Positions 1 to 6,207 of a stretch of 8,771 nucleotides of DNA are shown here, in pieces (position 1 is the first letter of the stretch; every line of letters starts with the position of its first letter). Source of the DNA: Solirubrobacterales bacterium (GTDB lineage: Bacteria; Actinomycetota; Thermoleophilia; Solirubrobacterales; Solirubrobacteraceae); NCBI GenBank assembly GCA_025964075.1, contig JAOPZQ010000103.1:1-8771 (forward strand), in the 5' to 3' direction. The notes below the pieces were generated by a model that was not told the DNA's origin, did no database searches, and saw only the letters and a list, made by a program, of their open reading frames with translations. A program made the translations under genes and the position numbers.

Positions 1-975
1 GTCCGCCTGATCGACGCCTGGGACGCGCCCGACATCCCGCTCGCGGCGCGCGCGCGGCTCGCCGTCGCCGCCGTCCGGGCCTGCGGCATCGTCGCGCCGC
101 CGTCCGTCCCCAAGATCGAGCTGCGCCCCCGCGGCCCGCTCCACAGCCTCGCCCGTGACCGGCGCGCCGTCCGCTACCACTACGACGCGGGCAACGACTT
201 CTTCGCGCTGTTCCTCGACGACTCGATGACCTACTCGTGCGGCGTCTGGACCCGCGGGGCGACGACCCTCGAGGAGGCGCAGGAGGCCAAGCTCGACCTC
301 GTCAGCACGAAGCTCGGCCTGAAGGCGGGAGAGCGCGTCCTCGACGTCGGCTGCGGATGGGGCTCGTTCGTCATCCACGCCGCGAAGCACAACGGCGTGC
401 GCGCGCTCGGCGTGACGCTCTCCGGCGAGCAGGCGGACCTCGCGCGGCGCCGTGTCGAGGAGGCCGGCGTCGCCGACCGCGTCGAGATCCGCGTCGCCGA
501 CTACCGCGAGCTGCGCGAGGAGCCCTTCGACGCGATCGCCTCGATCGGGATGGTCGAGCACGTGGGCGAGAACCGGATCGACGAGTACGCGGCGCGCCTG
601 GCGTCGCTCCTCCGTCCGGGGGGCCGGGTGCTGAATCACGGGATCGCCCAGCTCCAGCACGGCGTGGACAACGAGGCCGGCCCGTTCTCCGAGCGCTACG
701 TCTTCCCCGACGGCGAGCCCCTCCACCTCTCCCGCATCCAGCTCGCCCTCGAGCGCGCCGGCCTCTTCGTCGACCAGGTCGAGGGCTTCGAAGACGACTA
801 CCCGAAGACGATCACCCAATGGATCGCGAACTTCGAATCCCGCCTGAGCGACGCCGAGCGCATCGCCGGCGTCGAGCGCACGCGGGTGTGGCGCGTCTAC
901 CTCCACGCGGCGCGGGTCGGCTTCCAGACGGGGTTCGAGGCCGTCTACCAAGTGCGAGCGAGGAGACCGACATGA
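1..975 (+). CDS. cfa: Cyclopropane-fatty-acyl-phospholipid synthase, 5'-truncated
   Basis: This SAM-dependent enzyme adds a methylene group across the cis double bond of unsaturated acyl chains in membrane phospholipids. The frame is open from base 1, so the start lies outside the window; 324 residues are visible, against 382 in the E. coli enzyme. The conserved HYDxGNDF and SMTYSCGVW stretch precedes a SAM-binding VLDVGCGWG motif (visible residues 113-121), then GVTLSGEQ, SIGMVEHVG and YVFPDGE. By alignment from memory with E. coli Cfa, the bicarbonate-pocket residues are all kept: C80, E186, H213, I215 and Y267. The ATG at 226 is internal, because conserved family sequence lies upstream of it. 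The stop overlaps the start of the cupin gene (ATGA), suggesting translational coupling. The close mycolic-acid cyclopropane synthases are a less likely alternative, since the C-terminal part reads like the Cfa branch. Confidence 0.93.
   Translation, partial: VRLIDAWDAPDIPLAARARLAVAAVRACGIVAPPSVPKIELRPRGPLHSLARDRRAVRYHYDAGNDFFALFLDDSMTYSCGVWTRGATTLEEAQEAKLDLVSTKLGLKAGERVLDVGCGWGSFVIHAAKHNGVRALGVTLSGEQADLARRRVEEAGVADRVEIRVADYRELREEPFDAIASIGMVEHVGENRIDEYAARLASLLRPGGRVLNHGIAQLQHGVDNEAGPFSERYVFPDGEPLHLSRIQLALERAGLFVDQVEGFEDDYPKTITQWIANFESRLSDAERIAGVERTRVWRVYLHAARVGFQTGFEAVYQVRARRPT
961..965 (+). promoter_or_regulatory. Ribosome binding site of the cupin gene
   Basis: AGGAG lies 6 bases before the ATG at 972, inside the last codons of the cyclopropane synthase gene. 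It supports that start over the in-frame ATG at 996. Confidence 0.75.
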
Positions 976-1505
976 CCGAGCGCCCGGAGGCGCCGATGCG
1001 CGACACGGACGCCGGACGCGAGCCGGCCGGTCCCGGCTGGTACGTGCTGAACCTACGCGACTCCGCCTACACCGAGTGCGAGGGCTACGGCCGCTACGCG
1101 CCGCCGGAGCCGGAGGACGCCGAGTTCGCGCAGTTCGGCGTCGGCGTGCACGTGCTCATGCCGGGCGAGCCCAACGGCCTCTACCACGGCGAGGAGAACC
1201 AGGAGGCGTTCTTCGTCCTCAGCGGCGAATGCCTCCTCATCGTCGAGGGCGAGGAGCGCCACCTGCGCCAGTGGGACTTCTTCCACTGCCCGGCCTGGAC
1301 CCGCCACATCTTCGTCGGCGCCGGCGAGGGCCCGTGCGCGATCTTCATGGTCGGCGCGCGGGAGAAGTCGGGCCTCGTCTACCCGGTCGACCCGGTCGCG
1401 GCCCGCCATCGCGCCAGCGCCGCCGAGGAGACGGCGATCCCCCGCGAGGCGTACGGCGAGCGGACGTTCAGGCCGGCGCCGTACCGGCCCGGCTCGCTGG
1501 CTTAG
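972..1505 (+). CDS. Small cupin-domain protein
   Basis: A 177-residue single-domain protein of the cupin superfamily, probably cytosolic; no signal peptide is seen. The cupin core covers about residues 58-128. Motif 1 reads PGEPNGLYHGEENQEAFFVL, with H72 and E78 (or E74) as likely metal ligands and then the SGE turn; motif 2 holds P107 and H112 in WDFFHCPAWTRH. This spacing fits a small metal-binding beta-barrel of the Cupin_2 type. The substrate cannot be told from sequence: such proteins include sugar-phosphate isomerases, dioxygenases and binding or sensory domains. The start is set by an AGGAG 6 bases upstream and by the ATGA overlap with the cyclopropane synthase gene, so the two are very likely co-translated, which hints at a role near lipid modification (inference). 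The 3' end overlaps the oppositely transcribed desaturase gene by 38 bp. Confidence 0.88.
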   Translation: MTERPEAPMRDTDAGREPAGPGWYVLNLRDSAYTECEGYGRYAPPEPEDAEFAQFGVGVHVLMPGEPNGLYHGEENQEAFFVLSGECLLIVEGEERHLRQWDFFHCPAWTRHIFVGAGEGPCAIFMVGAREKSGLVYPVDPVAARHRASAAEETAIPREAYGERTFRPAPYRPGSLA

Positions 1506-2424
1506 CGGCCTTGGCGGCCTGCTTCTCGGGCGGGACGCGGACGACGTCCTTCGCCAGGCCGAGCTTCTCCATCGTCCAGATCACGAGCATCGACGGGTCG
1601 AACTGGTAGCGGCCGAGCCCGTGGCGTGCCGAGGTCGGGAACGCGTGGTGGTTGTTGTGCCACGCCTCGCCGAACGTGAACGGCGCGAGCCAGGCGAGGT
1701 TCCGCGACTCGTCCCCGGTGTCGTACTCCTGCTTGCCGAAGAAGTGACAGAGGGAGTTGATGCAGAACGTCAGGTGGTGCATGACGAGGATCCGGACGGC
1801 ACCGCCCCACAGGAGCCCCTCGAGCCCGCCGGTCACCGTGCCGCTGAGCGCGACGCCGAGACCGAACGGGATCGCCAGCCCGGCGAGCACCCAGACGAAG
1901 AACGTCTTGTCGATGAACCGGACCACCGGATCGGCGAGGAGGTCCCGGGCGTAGCGCTGCTCCTCGGGATCCTCGTCGGCGAACACGACCCAGCCCACGT
2001 GCGCGTGGAACAGGCCCTTGAGCGCGCCCATCCAACCGTCGTCGTGGCCGGCGTGAGGACTGTGCGGATCGCCCTCCTGGTCGGAGAACGTGTGATGACG
2101 GCGGTGGTAGGCGACCCACTCGATCACGGGTCCCTCGACGCCGGCGGACCCGAACGCGGCGAGCACGCCCCGCGTGATCGGCCCCGTCGTGAACGAGCGG
2201 TGCGTGAACAGGCGGTGGAAGCCGACCGTGATCCCGAAGCCGGTGATCAGCAGCATGACGAAGAAGATCAGGACGTCCTGCCAGTGCAGGCTGTGGTTCC
2301 AGGCGAGGACGACGGCCCACGCGCCGAGGAGCGCGGGCACGGTCGTGACGGCCGCGTTCGCGACGCGGTCGACCATGCTCCCGGGCGGCGTTCCGCCGGA
2401 CCGGTGGACGGTTGCGGCTTCCAT
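1468..2424 (-). CDS. Membrane fatty acyl desaturase (acyl-CoA Delta9-desaturase type)
   Basis: A 318-residue integral-membrane di-iron enzyme that introduces a cis double bond into fatty acyl chains using O2 and reducing equivalents. All three histidine boxes are present: H70-x4-H75 (HRLFTH), H107-RRHH-111 and H256-NNHH-260. The extra N223-x3-H227 (NSLCH) typical of stearoyl-CoA desaturases is also present. Hydrophobic spans lie near residues 26-43, 50-68, 173-195 and 203-222. The last 20 or so residues are rich in Ala and Lys, look disordered and are partly encoded in the overlap with the cupin gene. The ATG at 2424 is preferred because TAGACT sits 9 bases before it; an in-frame ATG at 2376 is the alternative. 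Its product would supply the unsaturated acyl chains needed by the neighbouring cyclopropane synthase. Exact regiospecificity and acyl carrier are unknown. Confidence 0.92.
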   Translation of the reverse strand: MEAATVHRSGGTPPGSMVDRVANAAVTTVPALLGAWAVVLAWNHSLHWQDVLIFFVMLLITGFGITVGFHRLFTHRSFTTGPITRGVLAAFGSAGVEGPVIEWVAYHRRHHTFSDQEGDPHSPHAGHDDGWMGALKGLFHAHVGWVVFADEDPEEQRYARDLLADPVVRFIDKTFFVWVLAGLAIPFGLGVALSGTVTGGLEGLLWGGAVRILVMHHLTFCINSLCHFFGKQEYDTGDESRNLAWLAPFTFGEAWHNNHHAFPTSARHGLGRYQFDPSMLVIWTMEKLGLAKDVVRVPPEKQAAKAAKPASRAGTAPA

Positions 2425-2433
2425 GCGGTCGCG

Positions 2434-2439
2434 AGTCTA
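2434..2439 (-). promoter_or_regulatory. Candidate -10 element of the desaturase gene (TAGACT)
   Basis: On the - strand, TAGACT ends 9 bases before the ATG at 2424. No ribosome binding site is seen between them, so the transcript may begin almost at the start codon. No good -35 is visible at the usual distance. The same hexamer precedes the L,D-transpeptidase gene. Confidence 0.4.
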
Positions 2440-2475
2440 GCCGAGGCCGGTGTCGAGTCTGGCGTAGATCGGCGC

Positions 2476-2495
2476 GGTCGGGGGGCAGGCCGACC
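2476..2495 (-). terminator. Possible hairpin after the sigma factor gene
   Basis: GGTCGG and CCGACC form a 6-bp stem around an 8-base loop in the 83-base gap between the sigma factor stop and the desaturase start. There is no run of T after it, so it is at best a weak or factor-dependent terminator. It might equally be chance in GC-rich DNA. Confidence 0.22.
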
Positions 2496-2507
2496 CGCCG
2501 CGCGGCG

Positions 2508-3287
2508 CTACCTCTCGCCGTCGCTGCCCAGGTGGCCGCGCAGCCGCAGCACGGCCTTCGTGTGGAGCTGGGAGATGCGCGACTCCGTCACCCCGAGGAC
2601 CTCGCCGATCTCGCGGAGCGTCAGGTTCTCGTAGTAGTAGAGGGCGATCACGAGCTTCTCGCGCTCGGGCAGGCGCGCGATCGCGTCGGCGACGCGGTCC
2701 TTCAGCTCCGTCGCGTCGACGATCCGCTCCGGATCGGGCGCGTCCGGGTCGTGGAGCGTGTCGAGCAGCGAGACCTGGTCGCCCGAGGCGTCGGAGACCG
2801 ACCACAGCTCGTCGAGCGCGGCGATCGTCGAGTTCGAGATCTGCATCAGCGACTCCTGGAAGTCGTCGACGCTGATCTCGAGCTCCGCCGACATCTCCTC
2901 GTCGGTCGGGGCACGCTGCAGGCGGTGCTCGAGCTTCGCGCTCGCGCGCTCGATCTCCCGCGCACGGGCGCGCACCGACCGCGGGACCCAGTCGAGCGAG
3001 CGCAGCTCGTCGATGATCGCCCCGCGGATGCGGGGGATCGCGTAGGTCTCGAACTTGATCTCGCGCGCGAGGTCGAAGCGGCCGATCGCGGAGATCAGGC
3101 CGAGCAGCCCGTAGGAGATCAGGTCGCCCTCCTCGACGTGCGCAGGGAGCCCGGACGCCATCCGTCCGGCCACGTACTTCACGAGCGGCGAGTAGGCGAG
3201 GACGAGCCTCTCTCGGGCGCGATCGTCCCCCGCCTTGTAGCGGCGCCAGAGATCCTTGAGCTCGATCGCTTTGACGTTCGTGTCCAG
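2508..3287 (-). CDS. whiG: RNA polymerase sigma factor, FliA/WhiG family, probable CTG start
   Basis: An alternative sigma-70 family factor (SigF/FliA/WhiG type) directing RNA polymerase to a dedicated promoter set, often for motility or development. From CTG at 3287 it has 259 residues, normal for the family. Region 2 covers about residues 20-96, including EEGDLISYGLLGLISAIGRF and FETYAIPRIRGAIIDELR; region 3 about 97-175; region 4 about 202-252, with a helix-turn-helix (LTLREIGEVLGVTESRISQL). The first ATG, GTG or TTG in frame is the GTG at 3182, which would delete conserved sequence (KDLWRRYKAGDDRARERLVL and after). The frame stays open up to a stop at 3360-3362, with no usual start codon between. 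CTG at 3287 has GGGAGG 6 bases upstream. The recombinase gene ends 22 bases before it, so they probably form an operon. The whiG symbol reflects family; the regulon is unknown. Confidence 0.9.
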   Translation of the reverse strand: MDTNVKAIELKDLWRRYKAGDDRARERLVLAYSPLVKYVAGRMASGLPAHVEEGDLISYGLLGLISAIGRFDLAREIKFETYAIPRIRGAIIDELRSLDWVPRSVRARAREIERASAKLEHRLQRAPTDEEMSAELEISVDDFQESLMQISNSTIAALDELWSVSDASGDQVSLLDTLHDPDAPDPERIVDATELKDRVADAIARLPEREKLVIALYYYENLTLREIGEVLGVTESRISQLHTKAVLRLRGHLGSDGER

Positions 3288-3293
3288 AACACC

Positions 3294-3299
3294 CCTCCC
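3294..3299 (-). promoter_or_regulatory. Strong ribosome binding site for the sigma factor (decides the CTG start)
   Basis: On the - strand, GGGAGG (followed by GG) lies exactly 6 bases before the in-frame CTG at 3285-3287. A GTG at 3290-3292 also follows it, but only 1 base away and in the wrong frame. This is the best such site in the window. Confidence 0.65.
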
Positions 3300-3309
3300 G
3301 GAGCTGGCC

Positions 3310-4230
3310 TCAGGCGCGCGGATGACTGCGAGCGTACGCGGACCTGAGGCGCCGCGACTCTACCCGAGTGTAGACCTGGGTCGTGGAGATGCTGGCGTGG
3401 CCGAGGAGCTCCTGGATCGCCCGGAGGTCCGCGCCGCCCTCGAGCAGATGCGTCGCGAACGAGTGCCGGAGCGCATGCGGGTGGATTCCCGGGGGCAGCT
3501 GCGCGCGGCGCGCCCACGAGCGAAGGCGCCGCCGGACGTCGGAGGTCGAGAGTCGACGGCCCGACTTCGAGAGGAACAGCGCCGCCTCGCCGTCGCCGGT
3601 GGAGAGCGCCGGCCGCGCGCGCTGCCGGTAGCGCTCGAGCGCCGCGACGGCGTGCTCGCCGACCGGCACGAGCCGCGTCTTCGAGCCCTTCCCCTCGACG
3701 CGGATCAGCTCGCGGTCGTGGTCGACCGCGCCGTCGTCGAGCTGCACGAGCTCCTCGGCGCGCAGGCCCGAGGCGTAGGCGAGCTCGAACAGCGCGCGGT
3801 CGCGCAGCTCCAGCGGCGTCGTCGCCGGGATGCGGTCGAGAAGCATGGCGACCTCCTCGGGCTTCAGCGTCATGGGGAGCGAGCTGCGGCGCTTGGGCGC
3901 GGCCACGAGGTCGGCGGGGTTCTGGGCCACCATGCCGTGCTGCACGAGCGCGCGGAAGAACGCCCGCAGGGCCGCGAGCTTCCGGGCGACGGTCGTGGGC
4001 GCGGCGCCGGCCCCGGAGACCGCGGCGGCGTAGCGCCGCACCGCCTTGACCGAGAGGTCCCCGGGCTCGAGGCCCTGGGCGCGGGACCACGCGGCGAACT
4101 GTCCGAGGTCGACCGAGTAGGCGCGGCGCGTCTTCTCCGCGGCGCCGCGCCGGCGCAGGTCCGCGTCGAAGGCGGCGAGGGCGGCGGACCAGGCGTCACT
4201 AGATTGCTCGGGGATGGCGGTGTTCTTCAT
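3310..4230 (-). CDS. xerD: Tyrosine site-specific recombinase, XerC/XerD family
   Basis: A 306-residue Xer-type recombinase, expected to act with a partner at dif to resolve chromosome dimers. The N-terminal core-binding (SAM-like) domain spans about residues 13-97 and the catalytic domain about 120-300. All catalytic residues are visible with normal spacing: R157 (SGLRAEEL), K181 (GKGSKTR), H252 and R255 (HALRH), H278 (LGHASISTTQ) and the nucleophile Y287 (VYTRV). Length and the linkage to a WhiG-type sigma gene fit a housekeeping XerC/D rather than a phage or integron integrase; XerC and XerD cannot be separated here. ATG at 4230 is chosen; GTG at 4239 adds three residues, and a stop lies just upstream at 4246-4248. 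Neither has a clear ribosome binding site. Both starts overlap the 5' end of the small + strand gene (17-26 bp). Confidence 0.92.
   Translation of the reverse strand: MKNTAIPEQSSDAWSAALAAFDADLRRRGAAEKTRRAYSVDLGQFAAWSRAQGLEPGDLSVKAVRRYAAAVSGAGAAPTTVARKLAALRAFFRALVQHGMVAQNPADLVAAPKRRSSLPMTLKPEEVAMLLDRIPATTPLELRDRALFELAYASGLRAEELVQLDDGAVDHDRELIRVEGKGSKTRLVPVGEHAVAALERYRQRARPALSTGDGEAALFLSKSGRRLSTSDVRRRLRSWARRAQLPPGIHPHALRHSFATHLLEGGADLRAIQELLGHASISTTQVYTRVESRRLRSAYARSHPRA
4200..4205 (+). promoter_or_regulatory. Candidate -10 element of the small + strand gene (TAGATT)
   Basis: TAGATT ends 8 bases before the ATG at 4214. It lies inside the first codons of the oppositely transcribed recombinase gene. 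No convincing -35 is seen. It fits the pattern of TANNNT just ahead of starts seen at three other places in the window. Confidence 0.35.
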
Positions 4231-4498
4231 CGAGACCACGACCGGTCAGGTCGCGACGCGGCGCCAGCTCGTCGAAGCCGGACTGGTGCCCCCGGACGTC
4301 TTGCCGCAGCTTCCCTGGCATCGCATCCAGGGGACGGATGACGCGACGACCATGTGGTACGCGGTGCTGCGCAAGCGGACGCGAGGGATCTTCATCGGCG
4401 CTCTGGCTATTCGCCACGGCGACCACCATGCCTCCCTGCTCGCGTCGGGGTGGGAGGAAGTGCCGATCGAGGAGATCGGCGTTCGTCAGGCGATGTAG
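4214..4498 (+). CDS. Small hypothetical protein, 94 residues, unrecognised family
   Basis: I do not recognise this protein. It is 94 residues long with no signal peptide or membrane span. The N-terminus is compact and hydrophobic (MAVFFIETTTG), there are tryptophans in LPWHR, TMWYAV and SGWEEVP, and the middle is basic (LRKRTRG). Codon use is typical of the window, with G or C at nearly all third positions, and the amino acid mix looks like a folded protein, so it is probably real rather than a shadow. TAGATT sits 8 bases before the ATG, suggesting its own leaderless transcript; GTG at 4220 is an alternative start. It is squeezed between two - strand genes: its 5' end overlaps the recombinase start and its 3' end overlaps the transpeptidase stop by 13 bp. 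Position gives no functional clue. Confidence 0.65.
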   Translation: MAVFFIETTTGQVATRRQLVEAGLVPPDVLPQLPWHRIQGTDDATTMWYAVLRKRTRGIFIGALAIRHGDHHASLLASGWEEVPIEEIGVRQAM

Positions 4499-5523
4499 AC
4501 CGGCGCGCCCACCGGGACCTGCGGGTAGAGCTCGATCACGTCCGGGATCGCCATGCGGATGCAGCCGTGCGAGGCGGCGCTGCCGAGCGAGCCCACGTTG
4601 TCGGTGCCGTGGATCCCCGCACCGTCGAAGATGCCGAGCCACCGCGCCTTGATCGGGTCGGCGGGACCGGGCGGGATCACCTGACCGGCGAGCGATCCCG
4701 CCCACGCCGAGTTCGGCACGTGCCACGACGGGTCGACCTGCTTGTTCTGCACGTGGTAGACGCCGGCAGGTGTCTCGAGGCCCGCCATGCCCACCGCGAT
4801 CGGGTACGTCTTGACGAGGCGCAGGTTCTTCCAGAGGCGCAGGCGGAAGTTCGCGCGATCGACGGTGACGACGGCTGGGTACTTGCGGGCGAGCGCGCGT
4901 GTGCTCACCTTCGGGCGCACCGTGGACACCGAGGCCTTGAGGCGCCGGGGCGCCGACGCGTTGCCGAGCGCCGCCAAGACCGACGCCTCCAGCGCCGGCC
5001 GGTCGAGCTTGCGCCCGACGCGGCCGGGCACGGTGGCCAGCGAGGCGGCGCCCAACGTGACGCTCGCGTCGGCGGGCGATCGGTCCAGCTTGCGCGCCAC
5101 GCGGGCGACGAACCGAGTCACGGCGGCGCGGGAGAACGTGACGCGCGGCTGCAGGTCGGCGTGCATCCTCCCGCCGGTGAGCTCGCGGGCGGCGCGCGAG
5201 AGGAGCCCGCCGTCCCGGGTGCGGGCGAGCGCGTCCTGCACGGTGGCCCGGACGTCGGCGGCGACATGCGCCCGCTTGGCAGAGAGCCGGAACCGGTGCG
5301 AGCCGTACCGGACGACGATCGGCTTCCGGAGCCGGGCCACGTACTGCCCCGCGAGCCGCGCCTGCGCCGCATCCGCCTCGAGCCCCCCGATCGGGATCCC
5401 CGCCACTCGGATGCCCTTGGCGATCGTGTCCTTCTGGGCGTGGTCGTACGCGTACACGCCGGCGGCTCCGGCGAGCAGGACGGCGAGCACGGCCACGACG
5501 AGGATGATCGGTCGACGTCCCAT
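4486..5523 (-). CDS. Exported L,D-transpeptidase (YkuD family)
   Basis: A 345-residue membrane-anchored enzyme that cross-links peptidoglycan stem peptides (3-3 links), or attaches proteins to them, outside the cytoplasmic membrane. An N-terminal hydrophobic helix (residues 5-25) acts as signal anchor. It is followed by a region starting IPIGGLEADAAQARL (about 43-100) resembling the putative peptidoglycan-binding domain often placed before YkuD. The catalytic YkuD domain spans about 217-344: H305 in IHGTDN and the signature SHGCIRM with H319 and nucleophile C321. TPAGVYHVQ (251-259) is also typical. The start is the ATG at 5523; there is no ribosome binding site, but a plausible promoter ends 12 bases upstream, so the message may be nearly leaderless. 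The HAD gene ends 84 bases upstream on the same strand. Its 3' end overlaps the small + strand gene by 13 bp. Confidence 0.93.
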   Translation of the reverse strand: MGRRPIILVVAVLAVLLAGAAGVYAYDHAQKDTIAKGIRVAGIPIGGLEADAAQARLAGQYVARLRKPIVVRYGSHRFRLSAKRAHVAADVRATVQDALARTRDGGLLSRAARELTGGRMHADLQPRVTFSRAAVTRFVARVARKLDRSPADASVTLGAASLATVPGRVGRKLDRPALEASVLAALGNASAPRRLKASVSTVRPKVSTRALARKYPAVVTVDRANFRLRLWKNLRLVKTYPIAVGMAGLETPAGVYHVQNKQVDPSWHVPNSAWAGSLAGQVIPPGPADPIKARWLGIFDGAGIHGTDNVGSLGSAASHGCIRMAIPDVIELYPQVPVGAPVYIA

Positions 5524-5535
5524 CAGGCTTGCGGC

Positions 5536-5565
5536 AGTCTAGGTTTCGGACCGGCGGCGTTGCAA
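5536..5565 (-). promoter_or_regulatory. Candidate promoter of the L,D-transpeptidase gene
   Basis: On the - strand, TTGCAA (5565-5560), an 18-base spacer and TAGACT (5541-5536) resemble -35 and -10 boxes, each matching 4 of 6 consensus positions. Transcription would start near 5529, about 6 bases before the ATG. This is the only start in the window with a believable -35. Confidence 0.42.
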
Positions 5566-5574
5566 ATGTTGCAA
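5560..5574. repeat. TTGCAA palindrome pair upstream of the L,D-transpeptidase
   Basis: TTGCAA-ATG-TTGCAA: two copies of a self-complementary hexamer with a 3-base spacer, giving a 15-bp near-perfect palindrome. One copy overlaps the candidate -35 box, so it could be an operator for a dimeric regulator. It is unusually AT-rich for this DNA. Confidence 0.4.
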
Positions 5575-5602
5575 GCGCCTTGGCGCCGGGCGCTCCCGGT
5601 AA

Positions 5603-5615
5603 GCGGCTCAGCCGC
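5603..5615 (-). other. Short inverted repeat spanning the HAD gene stop codon
   Basis: GCGGC-TCA-GCCGC: a 5-bp stem with a 3-base loop in which the loop is the stop codon of the HAD gene. No T-run follows. It may be chance in GC-rich DNA. Confidence 0.2.
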
Positions 5616-6183
5616 GCCGGGCGCGGGCGCTGCTGGCGAGCAACGGCGCGAGGGCACGGGCGAGGGCCGGCCAGTCCCCCGCGCACACCAGGCCCTCTTC
5701 CTCGCAGACGTCCCGGTTCCACGGGTGCGCCAGGGTCGCGCCGGCGATGCCGGCCGCGAGCGCGCGCGAGAGATTCACGGGCGAGTCGTCGATCAGCAGC
5801 TCGACGCCGGCCTTGACCGAGTACGCGACCTTGTCCTCGGAGCAGTCGAGCCCGTCGTAGGGCAGCCCGATCTTCTCGAGCCAGCGCTCGGTCGCCTCGC
5901 CGGCGCCCGCGTGTCGGTGGGAGACGACGTGGATCTCGTGGCCCGCGTCGTGCCAGGCGCGGATCGTCTCGACCGCGCCGGGGAAGGGCTCGGCCGCGAG
6001 GATCGCCTCCGGCCGGTGGGTCTCCGCGATGATCACCTTGAGCTGCTCGGGGCGCAGCTCGGGGACCTCCCACGTGACCTGCTCGGCGTAGGGCACCTCG
6101 ACGCCGAACCGCCGGCGCGCGGCGCGCTCGAACTGCTCCCAATACGGGTGCAACGTGGAGTCGATGTCGATGGCGATAATCAC
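5608..6183 (-). CDS. HAD-superfamily phosphatase, 5'-nucleotidase (NT5C)-like
   Basis: A 191-residue cytosolic haloacid-dehalogenase-fold hydrolase. Motif I is AIDIDSTL (nucleophile D6, acid D8, T10), motif II is VVSHR (S88), the motif III lysine is K118 or K124, and motif IV is LLIDDSP (D132, D133). Overall shape and the 10-90 insert resemble the 5'-nucleotidase, deoxy (NT5C) group and related uncharacterised HAD hydrolases; the substrate is not shown by sequence. The start is the GTG at 6183, giving an N-terminus (MIIAIDIDST) that begins right at the first beta strand, as usual for this fold. The frame stays open far upstream, but that part is antisense to the hydrolase gene. TACCCT sits 9 bases before the GTG with no ribosome binding site. 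The transpeptidase gene follows on the same strand after 84 bases. Confidence 0.82.
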   Translation of the reverse strand: MIIAIDIDSTLHPYWEQFERAARRRFGVEVPYAEQVTWEVPELRPEQLKVIIAETHRPEAILAAEPFPGAVETIRAWHDAGHEIHVVSHRHAGAGEATERWLEKIGLPYDGLDCSEDKVAYSVKAGVELLIDDSPVNLSRALAAGIAGATLAHPWNRDVCEEEGLVCAGDWPALARALAPLLASSARARRG

Positions 6184-6191
6184 CGGGCCGC

Positions 6192-6198
6192 TAGGGTA
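6192..6198. promoter_or_regulatory. Possible shared bidirectional -10 element (TAGGGTA)
   Basis: The 7-mer reads TAGGGT on the + strand, ending 10 bases before the hydrolase ATG at 6208. On the - strand it reads TACCCT, ending 9 bases before the HAD GTG at 6183. Both fit TANNNT. Only 24 bp separate the two start codons, so transcription of both must be driven from here or from inside the neighbouring coding sequence. No -35 box is evident for either direction. Confidence 0.35.
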
Positions 6199-6207
6199 AT
6201 CGGTCGC

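Noticed and set aside
226..975. ATG at 226 as the true start of the cyclopropane synthase
   Set aside because: Conserved family sequence (HYDAGNDFFALFLDDS) lies directly upstream in the same frame, so the ATG is internal and the gene is cut by the window edge.
1621..2634. 337-residue + strand open frame opposite the desaturase
   Set aside because: It is antisense to the three histidine boxes and other conserved desaturase sequence, with a charged low-complexity translation and no recognisable motif.
3310..4230. Recombinase read as a phage, integron or genomic-island integrase
   Set aside because: Length, motif spacing and linkage to a sigma factor gene fit a housekeeping XerC/D. No tRNA gene, attachment repeat, cassette or composition shift is seen nearby.
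3256..4341. 361-residue + strand open frame opposite the recombinase
   Set aside because: It is the shadow of the XerC/D catalytic domain; composition is mostly Arg, Ala, Glu and Gly.
4354..6207. Very long + strand open frame running into the hydrolase gene
   Set aside because: It is antisense to the L,D-transpeptidase and HAD genes, whose catalytic motifs are clear, and its translation is low-complexity Arg/Asp/Gly/Ala-rich. Only the part from 6208 is a real gene.
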